Numbered from the stretch's first letter, positions 1 to 33,926 are shown. The stretch: DNA of 64,000 bases from Nocardia crassostreae (GCF_001613405.1 NZ_BDCH01000011.1:1-64000), one strand, 5' to 3'. Notes: generated from the sequence alone by a model not told the origin. A program made the numbers and translations.

Positions 1-1
1 G

Positions 2-24808
<24,807 letters not shown>

Positions 24809-24813
24809 CAGCC

Positions 24814-24850
24814 CCGGGTGCCGAGGTCCCCCGCGAACCTCGGCACCCGG
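24814..24850 (+). terminator. Strong hairpin after the NRPS gene
   Basis: A perfect 14-base stem (CCGGGTGCCGAGGT pairing with ACCTCGGCACCCGG) with a 9-base loop starts six bases after the NRPS stop codon. There is no T-tract, as is common in actinobacteria. It marks the end of the NRPS transcript and separates it from the Uma2 gene. Confidence 0.8.
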
Positions 24851-25000
24851 CGCAGCACCCCTCAGTTCCGCGTTTCCGGCGAGTCGCAGATGCCTCTGCG
24901 CTAGCGTCATTCGCAGCTCATGGGCGGTATTGTCCGAGGATCCGGAGAAAAGGGGGTGGTTGCGTTGGCCATGCCGGTGTCGAAGGAAGACAATTCGGGT

Positions 25001-25576
25001 ATGCACGTTCCCGACTCCGACCACTGGACTGCGGCCGATCTCGATCATCTTCCTGAGAACGGACTCCGACACGAGGTCCTGAATGGTCAGCTCGTCGTGA
25101 ACGCCGCACCGAAGCTGCGCCACCAGGTCGTTGTCAATGCATTGCAGCGCGCGATCGAGGCGGTGCTACCGGCTGAGTATTATGCGATTCCGGGCGTTGG
25201 AATTCTGATCGGCGAGGACGAGCCGATTCCGGACATTGTTGTCGGTACCGGAACCATCCCCTTGGACGATCGCGGGATTGCGGCCGCTCAGATCGCCCTG
25301 GCCCTCGAGGTGGTGTCTCAATCGACGACCTTGACCGATCGCATGCTCAAGCCGGTTCTCTATGCGGAGGCTGGTATTCGCAACTACTGGCGCATCGAAA
25401 CGAACCGGTTCAAGGGACAGCTGCCGGGGGAGTTGTTGCCTGTGCTGTTCGGCTACGAGCTCGGCGAGGAGGGCGAGTACGAACTCGTGCACCGCGTGTC
25501 CTCCGGCAATAAAGTCGGGCTCAGCAGTCCCTTCGACTTCACGATCGATCCCGGGGATCTGTTGCCCGGCGAATGA
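25001..25576 (+). CDS. Uma2-family (DUF820) putative endonuclease
   Basis: About 191 residues with the Uma2 layout: WTAADLDHLPENGLRHEVLNG at the N-terminus, PDIV with Asp near residue 78, LALEVVS with Glu near 103, a Lys near 117 and GIRNYW near 125-130. These match the PD-(D/E)xK nuclease core. The family is widespread in cyanobacteria and actinobacteria; its cellular role is not settled. I chose the ATG at 25001 because AAGGAAG lies 11 bases before it and it places the WT-motif at the usual distance from the start; ATG 24971 and upstream starts to 24920 are also open. Base composition is visibly less GC-rich than the NRPS, which suggests acquisition. No partner gene is adjacent. Confidence 0.8.
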   Translation: MHVPDSDHWTAADLDHLPENGLRHEVLNGQLVVNAAPKLRHQVVVNALQRAIEAVLPAEYYAIPGVGILIGEDEPIPDIVVGTGTIPLDDRGIAAAQIALALEVVSQSTTLTDRMLKPVLYAEAGIRNYWRIETNRFKGQLPGELLPVLFGYELGEEGEYELVHRVSSGNKVGLSSPFDFTIDPGDLLPGE

Positions 25577-25993
25577 CGGTGGCCCTTCATCTTGTCGGCG
25601 GGGTGGAATCGAGTGAGTACCAAGGGTGTTCGGCCACGGCGCGCCAGGCCATATCCCACGGAAACAGGTGCAGGTGGTTCGAGCCTGTCCCGGGTTCGTG
25701 CAGTTTGTAGACGTCGTCAATCCCAGCGGCAGGGTGTCGGAGATACCCGCCGCTCACTTCGCCAGTGAGTTGGTGGTCAGCGGAGCCGCGATCATGGCGT
25801 CGGCCGCGGAAATGCTGTACAGGGTTTCGCGGACGGCGGGATGCAGCCGGGTTTGCCGAGGTGATGCGGATCAGTGGATCTGTCTATCCAGCATGGGGAT
25901 TCAGGGCTACTTGCACGTAGTGAGTTCGTGGGGAGCGAATTCGGGTAGCGCACTACTGGGGTCGGATCAGAGGCGAGCACGCAGGGTGGAGGG
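25577..25993. other. Intergenic stretch without a supported gene
   Basis: About 417 bases between the Uma2 gene and the haloperoxidase-like gene. Short open frames exist on both strands but show neither recognisable motifs nor strong GC3 bias. GC content looks lower than in the surroundings. I see no RNA gene or clear promoter. Confidence 0.6.
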
Positions 25994-27412
25994 GTGGATC
26001 AGATACTTTATTGGAATGCGGTGGCGCTCGAGTCGGACCGCATCGCGCATACCGAGATCAAGACCGTTGAGCGGGGGGTGCGGGGGCCGGTTGGGAGTTC
26101 TCGGGCGCTCGCTATTGTGCATTTGGCTATGCACGATGCTTATTTCAGCATTATTGGGGCGGAGCACGGGACTTGGTTGAGTAGTCCGCCGGTGGCGTCC
26201 AATGGGGCTTCGTTCGAGGCGGCCATCGAGGTCGCGGCGCATACCGTATTGACGGCTTTGTATCCGGCGCAAACGGCTCGGTTGGACAAGGCGTTGCGGG
26301 AGGCCGGGTTACACGGGCCGGGAACGGGGCGGGGTGGGGCGCATGGGCAGGCCGTGGGGGCAGCGGTGCTGAAGGCGCGGAAGGGGGATCCCGGGGTGGA
26401 CGATCAGGGGTATGTGCCGGATGTGGGGGCGCCCAATCATCGGCCGGATCCGGTTAATTCGAAGCAGGGGTACTATGCGCCGCGGTATGGGGCGCGGGCT
26501 CGGTGTTTCGCTGTGACCAGCAGGTATACGCTCGATTCGCCGCCCAAGGGGAATGATCCGCGGTATCTGGCGGCGCTGCGGGAGGTGCGGGGGAAAGGGA
26601 TCGGGGCCGAATCGGCGGCGGGGTTGCCCGCGGGGTTCGCCACGCGCACCGCTCGGGAGATGCTGATAGGGATTTTCTGGGCTTATGACGGGGCCAAACA
26701 GTTGGGGACGCCGCCGCGGTTCTACAACCAGATCGTGCGGGAACTCGCGATTGCCCGGGGGAATGGGATCGAGCGGAATGCACGGCTGTTCGCGCTGGTC
26801 AATACCGCGCTCGCGGATGCCGGAATCCTTTGCTGGGATGACAAATACCGGCACAACCTGTGGCGGCCGGTGCTCGGAATCCGGGAGTACGACCAGTCCT
26901 TGGGGCCGGATCCGAGTCCGGGGCACGGACTCGATCCGGATTGCGATCCTTTCTGGCAGCCGCACGGCGCGCCGCGCAGCAATGAGATCGCCTTCAACTT
27001 CACGCCGCCGTTTCCGGCCTACCCGTCCGGGCACGCCACCTTCGGCGCGGCAGACTTGCAGATGACCCGGCGCTTCTATGGCGTGCACGCCGATGGGCCG
27101 GACAACCTCGCCGACGGAATGGGTTTCTTCTCCGATGAACTCAATGGCGTCACCTCCGACAACTACGGGGTGGTGCGGCCCAGGCACGGCCGGAAATTCC
27201 CGAAAGGCTTGTGGCAGATGATGGAGGAGAACGGTCGCAGCCGGGTATTCCTGGGCGTGCACTGGTCTTTCGACGCGTTCGCCACCAACCCCTCCGGCGG
27301 AATGGACCTGTCGCAGAACATCGGCGGCGTACGCCTGGGCCGGGATATCGCCAACAATCTGTGGATCAATGGACTGAAACAGGCTGCGGGCGCCGAGCCG
27401 AGGCTGCCGTGA
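25994..27412 (+). CDS. Vanadium-dependent haloperoxidase / PAP2-superfamily protein
   Basis: 472 residues with the family's C-terminal signature: PAYPSGHATFGAA around residue 343 (the Ser-Gly-His of the vanadate/phosphate site) and RVFLGVHWSFDA around residue 417-424 (the Arg and catalytic His). WDDKYRHNLWRPV near 290 supplies further basic residues of the fold. There is no signal peptide. Known family members oxidise halides with peroxide or hydrolyse phosphate esters; sequence alone does not decide which. The start is the GTG at 25994 before DQILYWN, the usual beginning of this family; GGAGGG sits unusually close to it. It lies 1.2 kb from the NRPS but beyond a terminator, so a tailoring role is only a possibility. 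Its 3' end overlaps the convergent SGNH gene by 47 bases. Confidence 0.85.
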   Translation: MDQILYWNAVALESDRIAHTEIKTVERGVRGPVGSSRALAIVHLAMHDAYFSIIGAEHGTWLSSPPVASNGASFEAAIEVAAHTVLTALYPAQTARLDKALREAGLHGPGTGRGGAHGQAVGAAVLKARKGDPGVDDQGYVPDVGAPNHRPDPVNSKQGYYAPRYGARARCFAVTSRYTLDSPPKGNDPRYLAALREVRGKGIGAESAAGLPAGFATRTAREMLIGIFWAYDGAKQLGTPPRFYNQIVRELAIARGNGIERNARLFALVNTALADAGILCWDDKYRHNLWRPVLGIREYDQSLGPDPSPGHGLDPDCDPFWQPHGAPRSNEIAFNFTPPFPAYPSGHATFGAADLQMTRRFYGVHADGPDNLADGMGFFSDELNGVTSDNYGVVRPRHGRKFPKGLWQMMEENGRSRVFLGVHWSFDAFATNPSGGMDLSQNIGGVRLGRDIANNLWINGLKQAAGAEPRLP

Positions 27413-28538
27413 ACCCGGCGGCGACCACGGAGAGATCCACCGCCCCGGCCATGGCGCGATGGCCCGCGTCATTGAGATACATACCGTCACTGTCGAATTC
27501 GGGCCGAGTGAAGTCGGGCCGCTCCGGATCCTCCACGGCGGCAGCCACATCGAACACGGCGTCGAAGACATCGGTGGCGCGCAGCCAGGCATTCACCTCG
27601 CGGCGCACCGGAATGCCCTCGGCCACATTCAATCCCGGATAGATCGCACCGCCGAACGGCCCGATGGTGTTCACATAGATCGGCAGGCCCGCCGCATGCG
27701 CCAACCGCGCCAGCTCGATGTACCCGGCGATCATGTCCGCGGCGGACGCGGTGGTCTCGGCCAGGATCAGATCATTGATTCCGAAGTTGGCCCACACGGC
27801 CGCGACCCCGGGCACCGACAGCACATCCCGCTCGAACCGCCCCAGCCCGTGCACCCCGATCTCATCGGTCAGCAAACGATTCCCGCCGATGCCTTGATTC
27901 ACCGCCCACCCGTGCGCCAGCAGCTCATTGACCACATCCACCGACCGCCGGTTCGCACCGTGCGTCGAACCCACCCCCTCGAACCAGGAGTCACCGAAAG
28001 CGACCAGCACCGGAACCTCGGCGTCGACGAGGACGTCGATCCCGGTCAGGAAGAAACGCGAGGTGATCTCCTCGGCGTCGGGCAGGGCAGCGTCGCCCGT
28101 CCGATCGCCGCTCGCGATCCAGCCGGTCTCCACCGGCAGCTGCGCGAAGGCCGGAAAACCGGTCCGCTCCGGCAGATACAGGCTCACCGCGAGTTCCGTG
28201 CCCGCCGGAACGGACAGTGCAATCGGATCGCTGACAATATCGCCCCCGGCCGCGACCGTGGTCCGCGCGGACCCGTCGAACAGCACCTCGGTATCCGTCC
28301 CGGCCGCGATGGCGCTCCCGTCCGCTCGCACCGCAATGCGCAGCGCACCGATGACGAGTTCCTCGGCCGAGTGCCGATTGGTCAGCCGCACCCGCAGCGC
28401 GGATCCGCCGCCCGCCACCCGCGCCACCTGTCGGATGGTCTCGTCGCCGAAGCCGCGCGGCTCGGCCAGCCGGATCTCCTCGGCCGGATTCACCAGCGGC
28501 GCACGAAAACCCGCCACCCAGTGCCGCTGTGTCGTCAT
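27366..28538 (-). CDS. SGNH/GDSL-type hydrolase, cytoplasmic
   Basis: About 390 residues: an N-terminal beta-rich domain (1-170, with GFGDETIRQVARV) then an SGNH esterase fold. Block I is FGDSWFEG with the nucleophile Ser184, block II NQGIGGN (Asn220), block III NFGIND (Asn255), and the C-terminal block SDGMYLNDAGH provides Asp and His. No signal peptide. The second ATG (28538) is chosen because GGAGG lies five bases upstream of it; the first in-frame ATG at 28550 precedes that ribosome site. The gene diverges from a MarR gene and has a good sigma-A type promoter. A secreted paralogue with the same two-domain layout lies at 57870-59129. Substrate unknown; carbohydrate or lipid esters are typical. 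Confidence 0.88.
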   Translation of the reverse strand: MTTQRHWVAGFRAPLVNPAEEIRLAEPRGFGDETIRQVARVAGGGSALRVRLTNRHSAEELVIGALRIAVRADGSAIAAGTDTEVLFDGSARTTVAAGGDIVSDPIALSVPAGTELAVSLYLPERTGFPAFAQLPVETGWIASGDRTGDAALPDAEEITSRFFLTGIDVLVDAEVPVLVAFGDSWFEGVGSTHGANRRSVDVVNELLAHGWAVNQGIGGNRLLTDEIGVHGLGRFERDVLSVPGVAAVWANFGINDLILAETTASAADMIAGYIELARLAHAAGLPIYVNTIGPFGGAIYPGLNVAEGIPVRREVNAWLRATDVFDAVFDVAAAVEDPERPDFTRPEFDSDGMYLNDAGHRAMAGAVDLSVVAAGFTAASARRPQPVSVH

Positions 28539-28569
28539 CGGAACCTCCATTTAGTTGCTGCGAGGAATA

Positions 28570-28581
28570 TTGCGATGGCAA
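28570..28581. promoter_or_regulatory. Candidate MarR operator
   Basis: TTGCGATGGCAA has inverted TTGC/GCAA halves around four bases. It lies just downstream of the minus-strand -10 box, around the expected transcription start of the SGNH gene, and upstream of the divergent MarR gene. Position suggests autoregulatory control; the halves are short, so this is tentative. Confidence 0.35.
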
Positions 28582-28582
28582 A

Positions 28583-28610
28583 AACATACACCAGCTGTTC
28601 CGCGTGTCAA
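28583..28610 (-). promoter_or_regulatory. Sigma-A type promoter for the SGNH gene
   Basis: On the minus strand TTGACA (28610-28605) is followed after 16 bases by TATGTT (28588-28583). The -35 is a perfect consensus, rare in this GC-rich window. It points at the SGNH gene whose start is 45 bases further on. Confidence 0.55.
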
Positions 28611-28648
28611 CTATCCGCAGTGAAAACGCTTGGTTTACGCTGGTCACC

Positions 28649-29122
28649 GTGGATCACAAGCATCTCTTCGACGACCCCCGCCTGACCGCCGTCGGCATCC
28701 TCTTCGAGGCCCACGCCGGGGTGCTCGCCCGCCTCGAACCGACTTGGAAGGCCAACGGTCTCTCCGGTCTCGACCTGAATGCCCTGATGCGCCTGAGCCG
28801 TTCGCCCGGCCGCAAACTGCGCATGACCGACCTGGCCGTGCAGACCAGCCTCTCCACCAGCGGCGTCACCCGCCTGGTCGACCGCCTGGAACGCAATGGC
28901 TTCGTCCGCCGCGAACCCGACCCCGCCGACCGGCGCAGCTCCTATGCCGTGCTCACCGCGGCCGGGGCGACCCGGGTGGCCCGCATCCTGCCCGCGTATC
29001 TGGAGGCCGTGGAGCAGTGGTTCACCGGCCTGTTCACCCCCGCTCAGCTCGACGATCTGATCGCCGCCCTGCGCCTGGTCCGCGATACCACCAATCCCGA
29101 GGCCACCCACATCTCGGACTGA
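28649..29122 (+). CDS. MarR-family transcriptional regulator
   Basis: 157 residues from the GTG at 28649, the usual size for MarR proteins. The winged helix reads SPGRKLRMTDLAVQTSLSTSGVTRLVDRLERNGFVRREPDPADRRSSY in overlapping pieces: a recognition helix with STSGVTRLVDRLE and the wing motif DPADRRSSYAVLT. The open frame extends upstream into the promoter region (to 28529), but that part is not conserved in type. It is divergent from the SGNH hydrolase and probably controls it and itself. It ends one base before the convergent WYL regulator gene. Ligand unknown. Confidence 0.88.
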   Translation: MDHKHLFDDPRLTAVGILFEAHAGVLARLEPTWKANGLSGLDLNALMRLSRSPGRKLRMTDLAVQTSLSTSGVTRLVDRLERNGFVRREPDPADRRSSYAVLTAAGATRVARILPAYLEAVEQWFTGLFTPAQLDDLIAALRLVRDTTNPEATHISD

Positions 29123-29123
29123 G

Positions 29124-30074
29124 TCAGCGCGTGGCCCGGTCCAGCCGGGCGGCGAGCTCGCGGACCCGCTCGACGAGCTCCGGCGGCTCCTCGACATGGA
29201 ACTCGAAGCCGAAAACGCCTATGTAGAAGGCGAGTTCATCGAGCGAATTGGCGCCGGTGTGCAGCACGCAGGTGTTCTCGTCGATGGTCTCGACGGCTCC
29301 CACGGTGGGTGCGATGCGCTCGGCGGCCCGCTGCGCGGAGGTGTGCAGGACGACGCGGGCATGATAGCGGTAGGGGGCAGACGAGATGGCCTGGGAAACA
29401 AAGGAAAAAAGATCACCGGTAGGGCCTTCGCGAGGGGCGAAGCGGGGACCGGTGGGCGTCTTCGGGGTGAGGCGGTCCACCCGATAGGTGCGCCAATCCG
29501 CGCGGTTCACATCCCAGGCGATGAGATACCACCGGCGGCCGGTGTGGACGAGCTTGTGGGGTTCGGCGGTGCGGCGGGTGTCGTCGCCGGTATGCGAGCG
29601 GTAGTCGAACCGCAGCCGGTGCCGATCGCGGATGGCCGCCGCTATGGCGGTGAGGGTTTCGGGATCCACCACCGGACCGCCCGCGGGCATGGCGACCGTG
29701 GCCGATTGCAGGGCGGACACCCGGTGCCGCAGTCGCGACGGCAGCACCTGCTCGAGTTTGGCCAGAGCGCGCAGCGAACTCTCCTCGATCCCGGCAATGG
29801 TGCCGCCCGCCGCCGTGCGCAGGCCCATGGCCACGGCGACCGCCTCGTAGTCGTCGAGCAGCAGCGGCGGCAGTTGTGCGCCCGCGCCCAGCCGGTACCC
29901 GGCCGCACCCGCGACGGCGTGTACGGGATAGCCGAGAGTGCGGAGCTTCTCGATATCGCGGCGCACCGTGCGGATATCGACCTCGAGGCGTTCGGCCAGG
30001 TCCGCACCCGTCCAGTCGCGCGGGGTCTGCAAGAGCGACAGCAGCTTGAGCAGGCGGGCCGAAGTTTCCAACAT
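29124..30074 (-). CDS. YafY-type HTH and WYL-domain transcriptional regulator
   Basis: 316 residues. An N-terminal winged helix (LLSLLQTPRDWTGADLAERLEVDIRTVRRDIEKL, residues about 10-45, seen here as DLAERLEVDIRTVRRDI) is followed by a WYL domain with WYLIAWD near 183-189 and the C-terminal WCX-like region. Family members sense small ligands or nucleic acids through the WYL domain. The gene is divergent from the epoxide hydrolase with a perfect 7-base-arm palindrome between them, so it likely regulates that gene. ATG 30074 gives the standard N-terminus. Confidence 0.88.
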   Translation of the reverse strand: MLETSARLLKLLSLLQTPRDWTGADLAERLEVDIRTVRRDIEKLRTLGYPVHAVAGAAGYRLGAGAQLPPLLLDDYEAVAVAMGLRTAAGGTIAGIEESSLRALAKLEQVLPSRLRHRVSALQSATVAMPAGGPVVDPETLTAIAAAIRDRHRLRFDYRSHTGDDTRRTAEPHKLVHTGRRWYLIAWDVNRADWRTYRVDRLTPKTPTGPRFAPREGPTGDLFSFVSQAISSAPYRYHARVVLHTSAQRAAERIAPTVGAVETIDENTCVLHTGANSLDELAFYIGVFGFEFHVEEPPELVERVRELAARLDRATR

Positions 30075-30086
30075 GAAAGAAATTCT

Positions 30087-30102
30087 GCCCTAGAGCTAGG
30101 GC
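30087..30102. promoter_or_regulatory. Palindromic operator between WYL regulator and epoxide hydrolase
   Basis: GCCCTAG and CTAGGGC form a perfect inverted repeat with a two-base centre in the 63-base divergent spacer. A 16-base site of this kind midway between the two starts fits binding by the adjacent regulator. Not a match to a site I can name. Confidence 0.5.
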
Positions 30103-30137
30103 AATAGTCGTCCTAGGCGCTCCCTACCGTAGATGAC

Positions 30138-31292
30138 ATGAGCACCGAGATCACTCCCTTCCGGATCGACATTCCTCAGCAGCAGCTCGACGACCTCCGC
30201 TCGCGCCTGGACGGCGCGCGCCTGCCCGCACCGCTGCCCGGCGACGACTGGGACACCGGTGTCCCGGTGCACTGGCTGCGCGAGCTGGTGGACTACTGGC
30301 GCACCGAATACGACTGGCGCGCAGCCGAAGCCGAACTGAACCGCTATCCACAATTCACTACCGAGATCGACGGGCAGCGCATCTACTTCCTGCACGTGCG
30401 CTCGCCCGAGGAGACCGCCACACCGCTGCTGCTCACCCACGGCTGGCCGGGCTCGGTCGTCGAATTCCTGGACATCATCGGCCCGCTGAGCGATCCGCGG
30501 GCGCACGGCGGAGATCCGGCGGATGCCTTCCACCTGGTGATTCCCGCGCTGCCGGGCTTCGGATTCTCCAGTCCGGTCGCCGATTCGGGGTGGACCACCG
30601 ACCGGATCGGCCGGGCCTGGGCCGAGCTCATGAACCGGCTGGGATATGAGCGCTACGGCGTCCAGGGCGGGGATATCGGCGCGTCGGTGAGTCCCGAGGT
30701 CGCCCGGACCGCGCCGGATCGGGTGATCGGCGTGCACACTAATGGCGGGCCCGCGCCCATCCCGCATCCGCCGCTGCCGGAGGACGAGTTGGCCGCGCTC
30801 ACCGAGGTCGAACGCGATCGGGTGCGGCGCATCGAAGCCTTCATGCGGGAGGAGTTCGGGTACATCGCCATCCAGTCCACGCGACCGCAGGCCCTGGCGT
30901 ACGGGCTGGTGGACTCGCCGGTCGGGCAGCTCGCCTGGATCATGGACAAGTTCCGGGAGTGGACGCATCCGCGAAACGTCCTCCCGGACAAGATCATCGA
31001 CCGCGACCGGCTACTGACGAACGTGATGATCTACTGGTTGACCGGTACCGCGGGATCTGCGGCCTATGTGGGCTACGCCCAGCGCGGCGCATGGGGCGAG
31101 TTGCCCGCCAACTCGGGAGTGCCCACCGGCGTCATCGCCTTCGCGCACGATATCGGGATCCGGCGCTATGCCGAGCAGGCCAATACCATCACCCATTGGG
31201 TGGATGTGGATCGCGGCGGGCACTTCGCGGCTCTGGAGGAGCCGGAACTGCTGGTCGCCGATGTGCGGGAGTTCTTCCGCTCGCTTCGTTGA
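30138..31292 (+). CDS. Epoxide hydrolase (EHN N-terminal, alpha/beta hydrolase)
   Basis: 384 residues. The N-terminal EHN segment ([18 protein letters not shown] through [20 protein letters not shown]) is typical of microsomal-type epoxide hydrolases. The core shows the HGWPGS oxyanion motif near 96-101, nucleophile Asp in [10 protein letters not shown] near 178 and the catalytic His in GGHFAALE near 362. It opens epoxides to diols through an aspartyl ester. The ATG at 30138 follows the divergent spacer; the WYL regulator is the probable controller. Nothing appears missing. Confidence 0.92.
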   Translation: MSTEITPFRIDIPQQQLDDLRSRLDGARLPAPLPGDDWDTGVPVHWLRELVDYWRTEYDWRAAEAELNRYPQFTTEIDGQRIYFLHVRSPEETATPLLLTHGWPGSVVEFLDIIGPLSDPRAHGGDPADAFHLVIPALPGFGFSSPVADSGWTTDRIGRAWAELMNRLGYERYGVQGGDIGASVSPEVARTAPDRVIGVHTNGGPAPIPHPPLPEDELAALTEVERDRVRRIEAFMREEFGYIAIQSTRPQALAYGLVDSPVGQLAWIMDKFREWTHPRNVLPDKIIDRDRLLTNVMIYWLTGTAGSAAYVGYAQRGAWGELPANSGVPTGVIAFAHDIGIRRYAEQANTITHWVDVDRGGHFAALEEPELLVADVREFFRSLR

Positions 31293-31302
31293 GGTTCTTG
31301 GA

Positions 31303-33318
31303 TCACGGCGTGCGGTTCGCGAATTCGCCAGCCGCACGCCATGACTCACGCTCGGCCGCGAATGCCTCGGCCTGCCCGGCTCGGAACTCCGCGATGGAGT
31401 CGGCATTGTCGGCGAGGAACGTCCGGTAATCGGCCAGCTTGAACTCGCCCTCCTCGGACTGTAGTTCACCGCGTCCGGCCGCGAAATCGGCGCGCATGTC
31501 CGCGAGTTCCTCGGTACTCACCGGATACCAGCTGATCCGATCGAAATACCGCAGCAGCCAGGGATCTTCGCCCACCCCGGAGGATGCGTGATTCCACACC
31601 TGCGTGGTGCGGCCGACGAACTGGTAGCCGCCCGGACCCTCCATGCCGTAGATGCACAGGTACGCTCCGCCGATGCCGACCGCGTTCTCCGGAGTCCAGG
31701 TGCGGGCCGGGTTGTATTTGGTGGCGACCAGACGATGCCGGGGATCGATGGGTGTGGCCACCGGCGCGCCCAGATAGACGTCGCCAAGGCCGAGCACCAG
31801 GTACTCGGCGGCGAAGACGGTATCGAAAACATCATCTACAGTGGCCAATCCGTTCACCCGGCGAATGAACTCGATATTCCACGGGCACCACGGCGCATCG
31901 GCGCGCACGCCGTGCATATAGCGGGTGATGGCCTCGCGCGTGGCCGGATCGTCCCACGACAGCGGCATGCGCACGGTCCGGCTGGGCACCACCAGTTCAT
32001 CGGCCGAGGGGAGTCCGGTCTCGACTTCGCCGAGCAGATCCAAGAGTTTTCCGGTGGGCAGCCTGTCCGGGTCGGTGCGGACCTGAAGGGAGCGCACCCC
32101 CGGGGTGAGCTCGGTGACGCCCGGCTCTGAGCGCTCCAGCAGCGCCTGGTGCAAGGCGTGCACTCGGGCTCGCAGCTCCAAATCCAATGTCATATCGCCG
32201 TACTCGATGAGCACGCCGTCATTGCCCGCCCGGCGATACGTGACGGCGGTGTCCGCGCCCTCCCGGCGCGCCAGCACACCGTCGTCCCCATCGCCCCCGG
32301 AGGACAGCACGGTGGGGAACGAGCCTCGGCGTTCCGCGCCCACCGCCCGCAACGAGGCGGCCCGATCGGCGCGCACCGGAACGAACCGCACGCTGTCGCC
32401 GGGCGTGAGCTGCCCCAGTTTCCAGCGATCCGCAGCCACCACCGTGACCGGACAGACGAACCCGCCCAGACTTGGCCCGTCCGGCCCCAGCAGAATCGGC
32501 GTATCCCCGGTGAAGTCCAGCGCCCCAACGGAATACGCCGTGTCATGAATATTCGACGGGTGCAGCCCCGCCTCCCCGCCATCGGCCCGCGCCCACCCCG
32601 GCTTCGGCCCGATCAACCGCACCCCGGTCCGATCGGAGTTGAAGTGCACCTCGTACTCGGTCCGGACAATGGTGTCGAAATCTTTGCGTGTGAAGAACTC
32701 CGGCGCACCGTGCGGCCCCTCGGTCACCGCGAGTTCCCACCGCCGCGTCAGCACCGGCTGATCGTCGCCGGTGACACCCGCCGTCACCCGACCGGGTATC
32801 CCGAGAGCCAGCACATCCTCGGCGGCCAGCGCACGTCCGGTACCGCCACCGAACTTCCCGAGCGTGAAAGTCGCCCGACTGCCCAAATATTCGGGAACCT
32901 CGATCCCACCCGCTACCAGGACGTAGCAGCGCATCCCCGGCCCGCGCACCGCACCGACATCGAGCACACCTCCCGCGGGCACCAGCACACTCCGCCACTG
33001 CCGCACCGCTTTCCCGTTCACGGTGACCGGCACCGGCGCACCGGTCACACACACCCAGGTGGGCCTGTCGAACCGCAGCGAAGGCCCGCCCAGCGTGCAC
33101 TCCAGCCCCGCCGCCCCCTCGGCATTCCCGAGCGCCCGATTCCCCAGCCGGAAGGACAAATCATCCATCGGCCCCGAAGGCGGCACCCCCACATGCCAAT
33201 ACCCCACCCGCCCAGGCCAATCCTGCACCGTCGTCTGCATACCCGGCCGCAGAACGGTGATCGATGCCATGGGAACCGCTTCCTCCGCGACCAGCGGCTC
33301 GGGTAGGACGGCGGTCAT
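31303..33318 (-). CDS. Carboxyltransferase protein of guanidine/urea carboxylase type, lacking biotin domains
   Basis: 671 residues. It aligns with the carboxyltransferase part of urea/guanidine carboxylases: a KipA-like half ([20 protein letters not shown], residues about 18-40, cited in part) and a KipI-like half ending [15 protein letters not shown], followed by the [18 protein letters not shown] tail. Full enzymes are about 1,200 residues with an N-terminal biotin carboxylase and a C-terminal biotin carrier; both are absent here, and the protein ends shortly after the tail. ATG 33318 overlaps the upstream DUF1989 stop (ATGA), showing translational coupling; the open frame beyond it is antisense-like noise. 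No allophanate hydrolase gene is nearby. It may need carboxylase subunits encoded elsewhere, or be a remnant. Confidence 0.85.
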   Translation of the reverse strand: MTAVLPEPLVAEEAVPMASITVLRPGMQTTVQDWPGRVGYWHVGVPPSGPMDDLSFRLGNRALGNAEGAAGLECTLGGPSLRFDRPTWVCVTGAPVPVTVNGKAVRQWRSVLVPAGGVLDVGAVRGPGMRCYVLVAGGIEVPEYLGSRATFTLGKFGGGTGRALAAEDVLALGIPGRVTAGVTGDDQPVLTRRWELAVTEGPHGAPEFFTRKDFDTIVRTEYEVHFNSDRTGVRLIGPKPGWARADGGEAGLHPSNIHDTAYSVGALDFTGDTPILLGPDGPSLGGFVCPVTVVAADRWKLGQLTPGDSVRFVPVRADRAASLRAVGAERRGSFPTVLSSGGDGDDGVLARREGADTAVTYRRAGNDGVLIEYGDMTLDLELRARVHALHQALLERSEPGVTELTPGVRSLQVRTDPDRLPTGKLLDLLGEVETGLPSADELVVPSRTVRMPLSWDDPATREAITRYMHGVRADAPWCPWNIEFIRRVNGLATVDDVFDTVFAAEYLVLGLGDVYLGAPVATPIDPRHRLVATKYNPARTWTPENAVGIGGAYLCIYGMEGPGGYQFVGRTTQVWNHASSGVGEDPWLLRYFDRISWYPVSTEELADMRADFAAGRGELQSEEGEFKLADYRTFLADNADSIAEFRAGQAEAFAAERESWRAAGEFANRTP
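31307..31340. terminator. Hairpin between epoxide hydrolase and carboxylase genes
   Basis: GGCGTGCGG pairs with CCGCACGCC around a 16-base loop. It begins two bases past the carboxylase stop codon's last base and 15 bases after the convergent epoxide hydrolase stop, so it may serve both. Confidence 0.55.
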
Positions 33319-33926
33319 CGAGTCACCACCATGCGGACCGGGGTGGGGTCGAAGCCGTTGCAGGGGTTGTTGATCTGGGGACAGTTGGAGATCAGGACGA
33401 GGGTGTCGATATCGGCGCGGAGGGTGATCTTCTTGCCGGGGGCGGAGAGGCCGTCGACTATGCCGAGGGTGCCGTCGGGCTCCACGGGGACGTTCATGAA
33501 CCAGTTGATATTGGAGACCAGGCCGCGTTTGCCGAGGCCCCATTTCATGCCTTCGGCGAGGAAGTTCTCCACGCAGGCGTGCTGGTGGCGGGTGTGGTGT
33601 CCGTAGTGGAGGGTGTTGGATTCCTGGGAGCAGGCGCCCGCAACGGTGTCGTGGTTGCCGACTTCGTCGGCGACGACGGTCATGAGGCGGGTTCCGTTGT
33701 CGGTCAGCAGGATGCTGCCCGTGGTCAGGAAGATATTGCGCTGGGCGGTGACAGTGGCCTGGGCGCTGTAGCGGTCGGTGTGGTCGGCGGCCGAGTACAG
33801 CAGGCAGTCGACGGCTTGATTGCCGTGCAGGTCGATGATCTCCAGCTGTTCACCGGCGTGTACCACGGCCGACCAGGGGGCGCGGGCGGGGACGGTCTCG
33901 TCGCGGAGGATGGCGCGGGTGATCAT
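33315..33926 (-). CDS. cgiB: DUF1989 protein, carboxyguanidine deiminase subunit type (UAAP2)
   Basis: 203 residues of the family once called urea-amidolyase-associated protein 2, now known as the B subunit of carboxyguanidine deiminase, which converts carboxyguanidine to allophanate. Characteristic pieces are [15 protein letters not shown] near 30, [19 protein letters not shown] (His/Cys metal ligands) near 105 and the C-terminal [18 protein letters not shown]. Start and stop both lie in 4-base ATGA overlaps with its neighbours, so the three genes are translated as one unit. The protein looks intact. Its partner subunit gene upstream is frameshifted, which would leave it without function if the shift is real. 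Confidence 0.85.
   Translation of the reverse strand: MITRAILRDETVPARAPWSAVVHAGEQLEIIDLHGNQAVDCLLYSAADHTDRYSAQATVTAQRNIFLTTGSILLTDNGTRLMTVVADEVGNHDTVAGACSQESNTLHYGHHTRHQHACVENFLAEGMKWGLGKRGLVSNINWFMNVPVEPDGTLGIVDGLSAPGKKITLRADIDTLVLISNCPQINNPCNGFDPTPVRMVVTR

Noticed and set aside
25665..25705. tRNA-like GGTTCGAG sequence
   Set aside because: No acceptor stem, anticodon arm or D-arm could be fitted around it.
33319..33543. N-terminal extension of the carboxyltransferase frame
   Set aside because: It lies antisense-free but out of frame over the DUF1989 coding region and is Arg/His/Pro-rich; the ATGA overlap at 33318 marks the real start.
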